DNA from: Corynebacterium uberis
GTDB lineage: Bacteria; Actinomycetota; Actinomycetes; Mycobacteriales; Mycobacteriaceae
Direction: 5' to 3'
Length of the DNA stretch: 64,000 nt
NCBI RefSeq assembly: GCF_020616335.1
Contig: NZ_CP085051.1
Span: forward strand, 2,356,001-2,420,000
A program made the position numbers and the translations under genes. This document shows positions 9,178 through 17,120 of the stretch, in pieces (within the stretch, counting starts at the first letter, position 1; each line of letters starts with the position of its first letter). Under the pieces are notes generated by a model, which ran no database searches, was not told the origin of the DNA, and saw only the letters and a list, made by a program, of their open reading frames with translations.

Positions 9178-11487
9178 GTGTTCCTGCGATGGGGCCGGTT
9201 TTCTTACCGGCACCGGCGCCTCGTGCCGGTCATAGTGGTGGCGCTCATCGCCGCGCTCTACCTCGCCTGCGGACTCCACCTCGACGAGCGGATGAGCCAG
9301 GAAGGCTGGGAGGACCCCGGCGCGGACTCCACCACCGGCGCGGCCATCGAGCAGCAGACCTTCGGGCGCGACAACCGCGGCGACGTCATCGCCCTGTACC
9401 GCGGCACGCCGGAGCGTCTCGACGACCCGCTCGTCGCCCGCGCAATCCAAGGCAACCTGGAGGCACTGCGCACCGACAACGACGCCCACGTGGCCCACGT
9501 GACCAGCTACTTCGAGCAACACACCCGGCAGCTGCGCAGCGAAGACGGCACGCTGGCGTTCGCGGCCATTGGGCTGCGCGGCGACGGGGAACAAACGCTC
9601 AAGGACTTCCGCGCCATCGAAGACACCCTGCGCGGCCAGCCCTTGCCCGCCGGCATTGAACTCGACGTCGCCGGGGCCACCGCGGTCGCCGACGCCCTGG
9701 ACAAGGGCATGGCCGGCGACGTGCGCCGCGCCGAGCTCTACGCGCTGCCCGCCGTCGCCGTGCTCCTGCTGCTCGTCTTCGGCTCCGTCGTCGCCGCCGC
9801 GATGCCGCTGATCGTGGGCATCCTGTCCATCCTGGGCTCCCTGGGCGTGCTCGCCCTGCTTGCCCAATTCACCCAGGTCAACGTGTTCGCCCAATCCGTG
9901 GTCACACTGCTGGGCCTGGGCCTGGCCATCGACTACGGCCTGTTTATGGTCTCCCGCTTCCGCGAAGAACTCGACGCCGGCCAGCCCGTACCCCGCGCCG
10001 TGGCCACCACCACCGCCACCGCGGGCAAGACGGTGGTCTTCTCCGCAGGCATGGTCGCCGCCGCCCTGTCCGGGCTCATGCTCTTCCCCCAGGCCTTCCT
10101 CAAATCCGTGGCCTACGGGGCGATGTCCGCCGTAGGCCTGGCCGCCCTGCTGTCCGTCACCGTCCTGCCCGCCCTGTTTGGGCTGCTGGGCCACCGCATT
10201 GACCTGTGGACGCTGCGCCGCGGCGCCGCCCGGCGCGCCCGCCGCCTGGAAGACACCATCTGGTGGCGCCTGCCCAGCTGGGCGATGCGCCACGCCAAGA
10301 CGGTCACCGTCGGCCTGGCCGCCCTGCTCATCGCGCTGGCCTTGCCGCTGACGGGCATCACCTTCGGCGGAATCAATGAGACGTACCTGCCCCCCGACGA
10401 CCCCACCCGCGCCGCCCAGGCGGAGTTCGACGAGGCGTTCCCGCAGCTGCGCACCGAGCCCGTCAAGCTGGTAGTCACCGGCGCGTCCAACGAGCAGCTG
10501 GTTCAGATCTACCAGCAGACCGCGGGGATTGAGGGCCTGACCGGCCGGTTTAGCCCCTCCCAGCCCACCAAGGACGGCACCACGGTCCTGTCCGCGGGCA
10601 TCGCGGACCGCGCCCACAATAGCGAGGTCATCGCCGCGCTGCGCCAGCTGGACATTCCCGACGGCGTCCACGCCTACATCGCCGGCACCCCCGCCATGGA
10701 GATCGAATCCATCGAGGCGCTCATGTCCACCCTGCCGTGGATGGGGCTCTACATCATCGCCGTGACCTTCCTGCTCATGGCGCTGGTCTTCGGGTCCCTG
10801 GTGCTGCCCGCCAAGGCGGTGATCATGACGCTCATCGGGCTGGGGGCCACACTGGGCATCCTCACCGCCATGTTCGTCGACGGCCTGGGCGCCGGGGCGC
10901 TGAACTTCAGCGCCGGGCCGCTGATGAGCCCCGTGCTCGTGCTCATCGTCGCCATCGTCTACGGGCTGTCCACCGACTATGAGGTCTTCCTGGTCTCCCG
11001 GATGGTGGAGGCCCGCGACCGCGGCGCCAGCACCGACGACGCCATCCGCGCCGGCACCGCCCACACCGGATCCATCATCACCGCCGCCGCGCTGATCATG
11101 ATCGTGGTCTCCGGGGCCTTCGGGTTCTCCCACATCGTCATGATGAAGTACATCGCCTTCGGCATGATGGCCGCCCTGCTTCTCGACGCCACCGTCATCC
11201 GCATGGCACTCGTCCCCGCCGTCATGCACCTGCTGCGCGACGACAACTGGTGGGCACCCAGCTGGGTGCGCCGCGCCGCCGACGCCCTCGGCCACGGGCA
11301 TGCGCCCACCCGCCCGGCAGCGTCGCGCCCGGAAGGCAGCGCCGCTGTGCCCACGGTGCCCGTCGACCAGGCCCGCGTCATCGCCGAAACCGAAGCCGCC
11401 CGCGGCAACCGCACCACCAGCACCGACGAGACCCTCATACCCTTCCGCCAGCTAGTCCAACAACTAGAAGACCCGCGCCATGAATAA
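9178..11487 (+). CDS. cmpL1: MmpL3-like mycolate transporter
   Basis: A 769-residue RND-type MMPL transporter. It should move trehalose monocorynomycolate from the inner membrane toward the periplasm using the proton gradient. There are two MMPL halves, each with an extracytoplasmic porter loop (about residues 35-185 and 395-510) and a block of about five membrane helices. The proton-relay Asp-Tyr pairs are D252-Y253 (LAIDYGLFMVSRF) and D600-Y601 (LSTDYEVFLVSRM), as in MmpL3. The start is GTG 9178 after GGGAAGGAG. The 3' end overlaps the next ORF by 8 nt. The position next to trmB and a NYN gene matches the MmpL3 locus, which is why CmpL1 is preferred over other corynebacterial MmpLs. Confidence 0.92.
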   Translation: MFLRWGRFSYRHRRLVPVIVVALIAALYLACGLHLDERMSQEGWEDPGADSTTGAAIEQQTFGRDNRGDVIALYRGTPERLDDPLVARAIQGNLEALRTDNDAHVAHVTSYFEQHTRQLRSEDGTLAFAAIGLRGDGEQTLKDFRAIEDTLRGQPLPAGIELDVAGATAVADALDKGMAGDVRRAELYALPAVAVLLLLVFGSVVAAAMPLIVGILSILGSLGVLALLAQFTQVNVFAQSVVTLLGLGLAIDYGLFMVSRFREELDAGQPVPRAVATTTATAGKTVVFSAGMVAAALSGLMLFPQAFLKSVAYGAMSAVGLAALLSVTVLPALFGLLGHRIDLWTLRRGAARRARRLEDTIWWRLPSWAMRHAKTVTVGLAALLIALALPLTGITFGGINETYLPPDDPTRAAQAEFDEAFPQLRTEPVKLVVTGASNEQLVQIYQQTAGIEGLTGRFSPSQPTKDGTTVLSAGIADRAHNSEVIAALRQLDIPDGVHAYIAGTPAMEIESIEALMSTLPWMGLYIIAVTFLLMALVFGSLVLPAKAVIMTLIGLGATLGILTAMFVDGLGAGALNFSAGPLMSPVLVLIVAIVYGLSTDYEVFLVSRMVEARDRGASTDDAIRAGTAHTGSIITAAALIMIVVSGAFGFSHIVMMKYIAFGMMAALLLDATVIRMALVPAVMHLLRDDNWWAPSWVRRAADALGHGHAPTRPAASRPEGSAAVPTVPVDQARVIAETEAARGNRTTSTDETLIPFRQLVQQLEDPRHE

Positions 11488-12514
11488 GCTGGCCCGGCGC
11501 ACCCGCCGCATCCTGGCAAACCCCTGGGTGCGTCTGGGCCTGTCCGTCGTCGTGCTCGCCATCGCCGGCGTCCTGCTTGGCCGCAACGGAGAACTGCTCA
11601 CCCAAGGCTGGCACCACCTAAGCACCGCCGACCCCCGCTGGCTCGCCGCGGCGGTCGTGTTCATGGCGGCCACCATGATCAGCCAGGCCGAAGTCATGGT
11701 CGTGCTGCTACGCGGGGCTGATGTGCCCGTCCGGCGCAGCGCCGCCAACATCCTGGGCCTGGCCGCCAACGCCTGGTCCGCCAGCCTGCCCGGCGGGCCA
11801 GCCGTCTCCGCGGCCATGATCTTCCGCGAGCAACGCCGCTGGGGCGCCACCCAGGTGGTTGCCGGCTGGTACATGCTGCTATCCGGCGTATTGGCCGCCT
11901 CGGGCATGGCCATCCTGGGGCTCCTCGGCGTGTTCTTCCTGGGCGCCCACATCAGCCTGCCCACCCTGGTGGCCTCCCTGCTCGGGCTCGGCGCCGCCAT
12001 CGGGGCCATCAACTGGGCCGCCCACCACCCCGGGCACGTCCTGCGGCTCGCGCAGCGAGTGCTCGCGCGGGTAAATAAGCTGCGCCACCTACCCGCCCAC
12101 CACGGCGCACACCGACTACGCGAGCGTGCCGAGGAACTAGCAACCGTGCGACTCTCCCCGGCGCGCCTCGCAACTGCCATGGCCTGGTCCCTGGCCAAAT
12201 GGGTCGCAGAAATCGGATGCCTCTGGGCGTGCGCGATCAGCATCGGCGCCCAGCCCACGCTAGCCGGAATCACCCTGGCCTTCCTGGCCGCCAAACTCGT
12301 GGGGCAGGCACAGATCACCCCTGGGGGGCTCGGACCCGTCGACGTCGCGCTGACCAGCGCGCTCGTCCCGTTCGCCGCCATCTCCGCCGCGCACGCGGTA
12401 GCCGCCGCGATCATCTTTAGGCTCATCAGCTTCGTGGGGCTGACCATTGTGGGATGGCTGGTGTTCTGCTGGTTCTGGACGATCCGTGGAACGGGGAGCA
12501 CGGGGCGTCGATAA
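11480..12514 (+). CDS. UPF0104/LPG synthase-like flippase-domain membrane protein
   Basis: 344 residues with about eight membrane segments. SLPGGPAVSAAMIFREQRRWGAT (about residue 97), and the late GQAQITPGGLGPVDVALTSALVPF block, are the two family signatures of lysylphosphatidylglycerol synthase-like transmembrane (YbhN/UPF0104) proteins, which act as lipid flippase domains. No catalytic synthase domain follows. It overlaps cmpL1 by 8 nt, so the two are co-translated; lipid handling alongside mycolate export is plausible. Its stop TAA (12512-12514) lies inside a copy of the dispersed GGCGTCGATAAGC motif. The substrate is unknown. Confidence 0.8.
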   Translation: MNKLARRTRRILANPWVRLGLSVVVLAIAGVLLGRNGELLTQGWHHLSTADPRWLAAAVVFMAATMISQAEVMVVLLRGADVPVRRSAANILGLAANAWSASLPGGPAVSAAMIFREQRRWGATQVVAGWYMLLSGVLAASGMAILGLLGVFFLGAHISLPTLVASLLGLGAAIGAINWAAHHPGHVLRLAQRVLARVNKLRHLPAHHGAHRLRERAEELATVRLSPARLATAMAWSLAKWVAEIGCLWACAISIGAQPTLAGITLAFLAAKLVGQAQITPGGLGPVDVALTSALVPFAAISAAHAVAAAIIFRLISFVGLTIVGWLVFCWFWTIRGTGSTGRR

Positions 12515-12516
12515 GC
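12502..12516. repeat. Dispersed motif copy GGGGCGTCGATAAGC at a gene end
   Basis: One of 13 copies of the 11-mer GCTTATCGACG or its complement in this window. Here it spans the end of the flippase-like gene and its TAA is that gene's stop codon. Confidence 0.75.
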
Positions 12517-12543
12517 ACGAAGACGTGTGCAAGGATGAGGGCT

Positions 12544-12909
12544 ATGAATACTCGTCACCTTCGTGCCCTCGTGGGCGATACCACCGCCATCGCCGCCTTC
12601 GCCCTGTTTGCGCGCATCGCGCACCGCGGCCCGGACATGCCGCTGACCTTCGGCGGCTGGGTATCCACCGTGTGGCCCTTCCTCCTAGGCATCGCGCTGA
12701 CGTGGGGATTTGTCAGCTGGAAGGGGTGGGACGCGTGGCGGATCCGGCCCGCCGGGCTGACCATCTGGATCGGCACCGTCATCACCGGGCTGATCATCTG
12801 GGGCATCAAGCACTCCGCGATGCCGCACTGGTCCTTCATGATCGTGGCGTCGAGCACCTCCGCGCTGCTGCTGCTCGGGTGGCGGGCGCTGGCGCGCAAA
12901 CGGGGGTAG
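12544..12909 (+). CDS. Small membrane protein, DUF3054-like
   Basis: 121 residues with four predicted membrane helices, starting MNTRHLRALVGDTTAIAAFA and containing FARIAHRG, then TLPF-like WPFLLGIALTWGF, and RIRPAGLTIWIGTVITGLI. The D-T pair in helix 1, the R-x-x-H in the first loop and the G-W-x-x-W in the middle fit DUF3054. ATG 12544 follows AGGATGAGG at a good distance, so it is preferred over longer frames. It is 29 nt downstream of the flippase-like gene and likely in the same transcription unit. Function unknown. Confidence 0.72.
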   Translation: MNTRHLRALVGDTTAIAAFALFARIAHRGPDMPLTFGGWVSTVWPFLLGIALTWGFVSWKGWDAWRIRPAGLTIWIGTVITGLIIWGIKHSAMPHWSFMIVASSTSALLLLGWRALARKRG

Positions 12910-13018
12910 GGGGCAGTCGGGGATGTGATAAGTCACCCCCACATTGGGGTAATTAGTTTCTCCTACAAGCAAAGGCAACCCTCCCCTGACCTGCCATTGT
13001 TATCATTTGTTTATCGTT

Positions 13019-13047
13019 TTGACCGGAAAATAAGTGCCATTTTATCT
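13019..13047 (+). promoter_or_regulatory. Promoter of the secreted-protein/ABC cassette
   Basis: TTGACC (13019-13024), a 17-nt spacer, then TTATCT (13042-13047), close to the sigma-A consensus. The transcript would start near 13054. AAGGAG lies at 13081-13086, before ATG 13093. Confidence 0.6.
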
Positions 13048-13092
13048 ACACGGCCGTAGCATGTCTCCCAAGCGCTACGAAAGGAGACAAAC

Positions 13093-13570
13093 ATGAAGCG
13101 CTTCGCCCCCCCCCTTGGCGGCCCTGACCATCCTGCTGGCGACTGCACCTGCTATTGCAGACGATTTCGATCCCTGGCACTACGAGGACATCGCAGAAGC
13201 TAAGGGCAGCTGGTCTATCGATCAGAGTCAAGGCACCCAATTCAGCATCACCGGTTCTGTGCGAGACCTAAAGCCTGGTGACGACCCCGTCTACTGGCTT
13301 GCCATAACACAAGCATCCTCGGGAGTTTGCCTCAATATCAATCCCCAAGGTTTCAGCACCTCGTGCAGCCAAGACTTCTTCACCTTCAATGAAGTGCGCG
13401 GGGAGGACTTCAACTCTCCCGATTGGAGTGAATACTCCACGCTCTCACCAGTGAGTCCCACAGCCCGTAGCCATAGGGTCATCATGAGGGTTTGCGAAAA
13501 CCGAAGGTTTGAGCCGGATGGCTGTTCAGAACCCGCATTTGGACATGAGGTGTGGAATGTTGGTCAGTAA
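13093..13570 (+). CDS. Small secreted Cys-rich protein, out of frame at a C9 tract
   Basis: ATG 13093, with AAGGAG 7 nt upstream, begins MKRFAPP but then meets nine consecutive C (13106-13114) and stops at TGA 13126-13128. With eight C it would read MKRFAPPLAALTILLATAPA and continue in frame to TAA 13570, giving a signal peptide and a mature protein of about 135 residues. The mature protein has four cysteines: VCLN and TSCSQ mid-protein, and RVCENRRFEPDGCSEP near the end. The C-terminal motif CExxRFxPDxC is shared with the next protein, so the two are paralogues. A TTG start at 13115 would have no nearby ribosome binding site and a signal peptide lacking its charged start. The region is AT-richer than its surroundings. 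Function unknown; a substrate, toxin or receptor for the following ABC genes is an inference. Confidence 0.62.
13106..13114. repeat. Homopolymeric C9 tract in a signal peptide
   Basis: Nine C in a row, 13 nt after the ATG of a secreted-protein gene. The current length is out of frame and eight C would restore it. This is the classic position for slipped-strand phase variation, but a sequencing error of one base would look the same. Confidence 0.8.
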
Positions 13571-13940
13571 AAAGAAATGTATATCTTCAGTGGCAGTCTC
13601 CCTCGCCCTGATCGGTTTGGGAATGCCAGTGGCGCACGCACAGACAGTGGAGACGGAGTTTGGCGTCGCCGAGATATTTGGCGTCTCTCATCCTAGCCCG
13701 TCCACCTCTGTACAGACAGGGCAGATTCGGAAGCACCACGCAGGTGGGGATTTAATCTACATCCGTGTCTCGCACAGTTTCATCACCGCTCCCCTCCCGA
13801 ACACCGTGTTCACTGAGAGCATCCGCTGGAATGACTCTACATTCCGGCCCTACGAAGTCTCGCTCAACAGCGGGATCATCTCCAACACGCAGTTTTGCGA
13901 GGACCACCGCTTCAGTCCCGACAATTGTGTGACAGTGTAG
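13557..13940 (+). CDS. Small secreted paralogue of the preceding protein
   Basis: 127 residues from ATG 13557, which overlaps the end of the preceding gene by 14 nt and has GAGG upstream. MLVSKKKCISSVAVSLALIG is a signal peptide ending at AHA. The mature part has VETEFGVAEIFGV, then a long beta-like stretch and the end FCEDHRFSPDNC, matching RVCENRRFEPDGCS of the upstream protein. The mid-region (IYIRVSHSF) also aligns with YWLAITQAS of the paralogue. There are only two mature cysteines, against four in the first. It stops 9 nt before the ABC ATPase gene, so export and transporter genes appear co-transcribed. Not recognised as any known family. Confidence 0.65.
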   Translation: MLVSKKKCISSVAVSLALIGLGMPVAHAQTVETEFGVAEIFGVSHPSPSTSVQTGQIRKHHAGGDLIYIRVSHSFITAPLPNTVFTESIRWNDSTFRPYEVSLNSGIISNTQFCEDHRFSPDNCVTV

Positions 13941-13949
13941 GTACCCACC

Positions 13950-14714
13950 ATGATCATCCACAAAGTACTCCGGGGGTTTTCCCTAGGCCCCATTGAAATG
14001 CCATTAATAGGCGATGGTCGCTTGGTAGTCCTCGGCGACAACGGCGCGGGCAAGACAACACTCCTGCGCGCGCTGGTGGATGAGCTAGAAGCAGGTAAAC
14101 GATCTGCGGTGGCCTACCTGCCCCAAGAACAACGCCTGCCCGCGCTCAGCCGCGTACGCGACCTGCTGGCCTACGCTGCCGTTGAGGCCGGTGTTCCGCG
14201 TGCGGAGGTCTCGGCGCGGGTGGAGGCGGCGGCGCAGGCCGTGGGGTTTGCAGAGATGCTGGGGCGGCGGGTGCGCGCCCTGTCCGGCGGGCAGCGCCAA
14301 CTGGTGGCCATTGCCGCCACGCTGGTGGGGGTTGGGGAGGCTGAGGGCGCTGCGGATGGTGCCGTGCCGACGATCGTGCTCGACGAGCCCACCAACAACC
14401 TCGACGTCGAGCACGTTGCCCACGTGACCAGGCTGATCGCCGATCCACCTGGGCAGCTGGCCGCCGCGCGCTGGGTGATCTGCACGCACGACCACGACCT
14501 CGCCGAAGCGGTAGCCAGCCACGTCCTTGTGCTGCGCGGCGGGCAGCTCGCCTTTGCGGGCACTCGCCAGGAGTTCCTGGACACCGCCCCCGCGGGGACC
14601 GCACAGTGGGCGGAGGCGTACCTGCAGGCGCTGACCTCGGGCCCAGGCCCGGGCGCTGGGAATGGCTCCGGGGAGGCTCCGACGACCGAGACTAGTGAAG
14701 GAGAACGCTCATGA
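13950..14714 (+). CDS. ABC transporter ATP-binding protein (cassette 1)
   Basis: 254 residues. Walker A is GDNGAGKTT (about residues 31-39), the Q-loop is at YLPQEQ, the signature is ALSGGQRQLVAIAATL, Walker B is TIVLDEPTNNLD, and the H-loop is CTHDHDLAE. It is a single soluble nucleotide-binding domain powering two downstream membrane proteins. An unusual insertion of about ten residues (GEAEGAADG) sits between the signature helix and Walker B. The C terminus is a low-complexity G/P tail. The stop overlaps the next start by 4 nt (ATGA), so translation is coupled. The closest partner here is the cassette-2 ATPase at 40456-41160. Confidence 0.88.
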   Translation: MIIHKVLRGFSLGPIEMPLIGDGRLVVLGDNGAGKTTLLRALVDELEAGKRSAVAYLPQEQRLPALSRVRDLLAYAAVEAGVPRAEVSARVEAAAQAVGFAEMLGRRVRALSGGQRQLVAIAATLVGVGEAEGAADGAVPTIVLDEPTNNLDVEHVAHVTRLIADPPGQLAAARWVICTHDHDLAEAVASHVLVLRGGQLAFAGTRQEFLDTAPAGTAQWAEAYLQALTSGPGPGAGNGSGEAPTTETSEGERS

Positions 14715-15922
14715 ACGCCCGCATCAAGCTGTTCGCCACCTCATTTGTGTCCCCCTACGTGGCGCTCATCGCCTCGCTGTTGTGCATGGGCATCATGGTG
14801 GTCGGCGGGGACCAGCGCTGGAAAGACGACTTCTACTGGACCACCGAGTGGATCGAAGGCAGCCTCTTCCCCGCCCTGCTGGCCACCCTGTGCGCGCTGG
14901 GTTTCGACTGCTGGCGCCACTTCAACCCCGCCCGGCCGTCCTACTTTGACAGCCGCACCGGTCGGCGCCGCGGCTTCCTGGGCGCGCTGATTGCCTGCAA
15001 CTGGCTGGCACTCATCCTGCCCGCCGTGGTGCTCTTCCTCCAGAGCTACCACTCGTGGCGCTTCGGGCCACCCAGCCGCCACTGGTCCGCGGCCGGGCAC
15101 TTCACCGTATGCATGATTGCGCTGCTCGCGCTGCTGCTCGCGTGCGCGGTCCTGGCGGTGCGGCTGCCCAAGTTCGGGGCGCTGGTGGGACCCCTGGTCA
15201 CCGGCGTTGCGGCCTTCGCTGCCCTGTCCGGACACGGCATCTTCCTGCTGGGCTCGACCACCGGCCCCATGCTGGACGTGGACGCGCGGGCTCGGGTGCT
15301 GTGGGCGCTCGGGGCGTGCGCGGTGGTCGCCGCGATCTGCGGTGCGCTGCTGTTGCGTGCGGGAGGTACGGGGGCGTCGGCAAGCGGGATGGGTGCCTGG
15401 GTGCTGCTTGGTGTGCTGCTCGCGCAACTGCTCGTGCACGTTAATGAGTACGAATTTACTACTAGCGGGACTGGGGCCTGCCAGGATGTGGGTGGATCTC
15501 GAAGGGTGTGCATTTCCGCCGAGCACCAGCGCTTCTTCACCCCCGTGGTTGCTCGTTATGAGGAGCTGGTGGACGCCGCGGAAGCGACCGGGAATCCGCA
15601 GCTCATGGACGCTTTACCACGCATGTATGCCGAGACTATCGGCCATAACAAAGCATGGCGCTTCACCCCCGGCCTGGGCCCCGAGGACCAAAGCAGCTAC
15701 CGCATTTCCCGCGGGCTCGCGGACGCCACGCCCAGCTTCAGCCGCGAAGAATTCATCGCCTCGCTGGCCACCAACTCGCACTGCGACACCCCCAACCGCG
15801 CCGCCGCCCAGGAATCCACGGAGCTTCTCACATCGCTTCTCGACGCCCCCACCTCCCTCAGCCCCGAGCGCACCGCACGGCTCGCAGAACTCCTGCCCGC
15901 CATCCGGGCCTGCCATGCCTAG
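14711..15922 (+). CDS. ABC-cassette membrane protein with Cys ectodomain
   Basis: 403 residues. About seven membrane helices (roughly residues 8-245) are followed by an extracytoplasmic C-terminal domain of about 155 residues. That domain has four cysteines: CQDVGGSRRVC at its start, SHCDTPN, and AIRACHA at the very end. Four cysteines in the same relative places occur in the cassette-2 protein at 41153-42307 (CDADIHMC, RLCGLP, AHCPAQS), although overall identity is low. I do not recognise a Pfam family; ABC-2 type permease is an inference from the ATPase next to it. A dispersed-motif variant (15370-15385) lies in the coding region. The pattern suggests disulfide-bonded external domains that contact a secreted partner. 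Confidence 0.75.
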   Translation: MNARIKLFATSFVSPYVALIASLLCMGIMVVGGDQRWKDDFYWTTEWIEGSLFPALLATLCALGFDCWRHFNPARPSYFDSRTGRRRGFLGALIACNWLALILPAVVLFLQSYHSWRFGPPSRHWSAAGHFTVCMIALLALLLACAVLAVRLPKFGALVGPLVTGVAAFAALSGHGIFLLGSTTGPMLDVDARARVLWALGACAVVAAICGALLLRAGGTGASASGMGAWVLLGVLLAQLLVHVNEYEFTTSGTGACQDVGGSRRVCISAEHQRFFTPVVARYEELVDAAEATGNPQLMDALPRMYAETIGHNKAWRFTPGLGPEDQSSYRISRGLADATPSFSREEFIASLATNSHCDTPNRAAAQESTELLTSLLDAPTSLSPERTARLAELLPAIRACHA

Positions 15923-16529
15923 AGTCCACTGGTTTCCCGCCTGGCTGCGCGCCGGAGCCGGCGGGATGGCCAGCTATCTCATAGCCCTGGGCTGCTTTGT
16001 TGCCGTCCTCTGGGGTGCAGGCGCATTGCTGGGGGTGTTGCCCCGCGAGGTGGTCTACCTCGCCGGAAGCTTCGCCGGGCTCTACACCGCGCTGATCACC
16101 CCGCCGCAGGACGGGACGTTTCGGGGGCGCGGGGCAGGCCGAACTTTGGTGCTAGTTCCCACCACCCGCTGGGGCAGGCTCGCCGCCTGGAACGCCTGGC
16201 ACGCGGTGGTACTGGGGGCGATCGCTACCCCCGTCATCGCCGCCAGCGGCGTCGGCCCCGTAGTTGCCCCCGTGCTCTTTGTGTTCGGATTCCTGACCGT
16301 CGTGGCCACCGCGCGCTGGGGCGACGGGTTCCCCGGATTCATCGCCGGCGTGTTTGCCATCATCGTCGGCGGATTCACCGCGTGGGAACCCTACTCGGCG
16401 TGGACCTTCGGGTGGCTCTACGCGGGGCAGATTGGTGTGGCGCACGGTGTGGCGGTGGTAGTTCTGGTGGGGCTGGGCGTGCTCGCTGCGGGGCGGGCGT
16501 GGCGAGGGTGCGGAAGGGGGCGTCGATAA
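15915..16529 (+). CDS. Second membrane subunit of ABC cassette 1
   Basis: 204 residues from ATG 15915, overlapping the previous stop by 8 nt. About six membrane helices and a basic N terminus (MPRVHWFPAWLRAG). The loop after helix 2 has TRWGRLAAWNAWH, a short amphipathic segment as expected for a coupling helix facing an ABC ATPase. No soluble domain. The likely role is a permease subunit of the same exporter. The stop TAA (16527-16529) falls inside a copy of the dispersed motif (16516-16531). It is convergent with the small gene at 16541-16903 with an 11-nt gap. Confidence 0.72.
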   Translation: MPRVHWFPAWLRAGAGGMASYLIALGCFVAVLWGAGALLGVLPREVVYLAGSFAGLYTALITPPQDGTFRGRGAGRTLVLVPTTRWGRLAAWNAWHAVVLGAIATPVIAASGVGPVVAPVLFVFGFLTVVATARWGDGFPGFIAGVFAIIVGGFTAWEPYSAWTFGWLYAGQIGVAHGVAVVVLVGLGVLAAGRAWRGCGRGRR

Positions 16530-16531
16530 GC
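16516..16531. repeat. Dispersed motif copy GGGGGCGTCGATAAGC at a gene end
   Basis: A full-length copy whose TAA is the stop codon of the cassette-1 membrane protein, lying between convergent genes. Confidence 0.75.
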
Positions 16532-16540
16532 GTTCGGAGA

Positions 16541-16903
16541 CTAAGCCTCCGGGCCCTCGGGGGTGGCGTAGACGGGCTTGCCCAGGGCAGCAACCTCCGC
16601 ATAGCCGGCAGCCTTCAGGGCGTCAACGATGCGGTGGAAATAGTCCTGATCAGCGTCTTCGTCGAAGGAGTCCAGGAGCGAGATGACGGGGAACTCGCCG
16701 TCGTAGCGCACCGAAACCAGCGGGTGGCCGGCCTCCGCCTCAATGGCGGCGATGGCCTCTTCCGCGCGCTGCTGCTGGATCTGGCCGTGACTGTTGTCCA
16801 CCACCGCGGGGCTGGGCGCGGCGGCCTCCTGAGCGAGGGCGGGCGTGGCCGACGCGGCGATCCCCGCGAGAGCTACAGCACACACGATTGGCTTGAGCGT
16901 CAT
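16541..16903 (-). CDS. Small exported protein, unknown function
   Basis: 120 residues. MTLKPIVCAVALAGIAASA is a signal peptide ending at ALA. The mature part is acidic and helical, with AEEAIAAIEAEAGHPLVSV, an EFPVISLLDSFDEDADQDY segment and a C terminus GYAEVAALGKPVYATPEGPEA. ATG 16903 has AGGAG 7 nt upstream; the nearby ATG at 16909 is too close to the AGGAG. A longer upstream frame is not supported. It is divergent from the HNH gene. No family is recognised. Confidence 0.7.
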   Translation of the reverse strand: MTLKPIVCAVALAGIAASATPALAQEAAAPSPAVVDNSHGQIQQQRAEEAIAAIEAEAGHPLVSVRYDGEFPVISLLDSFDEDADQDYFHRIVDALKAAGYAEVAALGKPVYATPEGPEA

Positions 16904-17050
16904 AAGCATTCTCCTAAGGTTCGGGTTTGAGTGGACATTTACGTGTTTGAGTTTACGTGGCGGGGTGGTTCTGCGGGGGCCGGGGTGCGGTTTTTGGAGG
17001 GGTTCGAACGGCTGTTCGTACGGTTTCGGGGCTGGGTCACGGCGGTGTTT

Positions 17051-17056
17051 TATAAT
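17051..17056 (+). promoter_or_regulatory. TATAAT -10 element upstream of the HNH gene
   Basis: A perfect TATAAT. It would start transcription near 17063, consistent with the GTG start at 17121 and against a start at ATG 17057. No good -35 is seen. Confidence 0.5.
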
Positions 17057-17120
17057 GTCAGCAACAACCGCGGAAACATACAATACCGCAGCTCACGGGG
17101 ATATTTTAGGGGGTGAAACA

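Noticed and set aside
8368..11301. 977-codon minus-strand frame over the trmB end, the NYN gene and cmpL1
   Set aside because: Antisense shadow of the NYN and MmpL genes; composition is Gly/Asp/His-rich with no motif.
13093..16529. Lactococcin-972-type bacteriocin operon
   Set aside because: The general architecture (small secreted protein, ABC transporter, membrane protein) is similar, but the secreted proteins lack the Gly/Trp/Tyr pattern of that family.
17057..17120. Earlier ATG start for the DUF222/HNH protein
   Set aside because: It lies directly after the TATAAT -10 and has no ribosome binding site; GTG 17121 has one.
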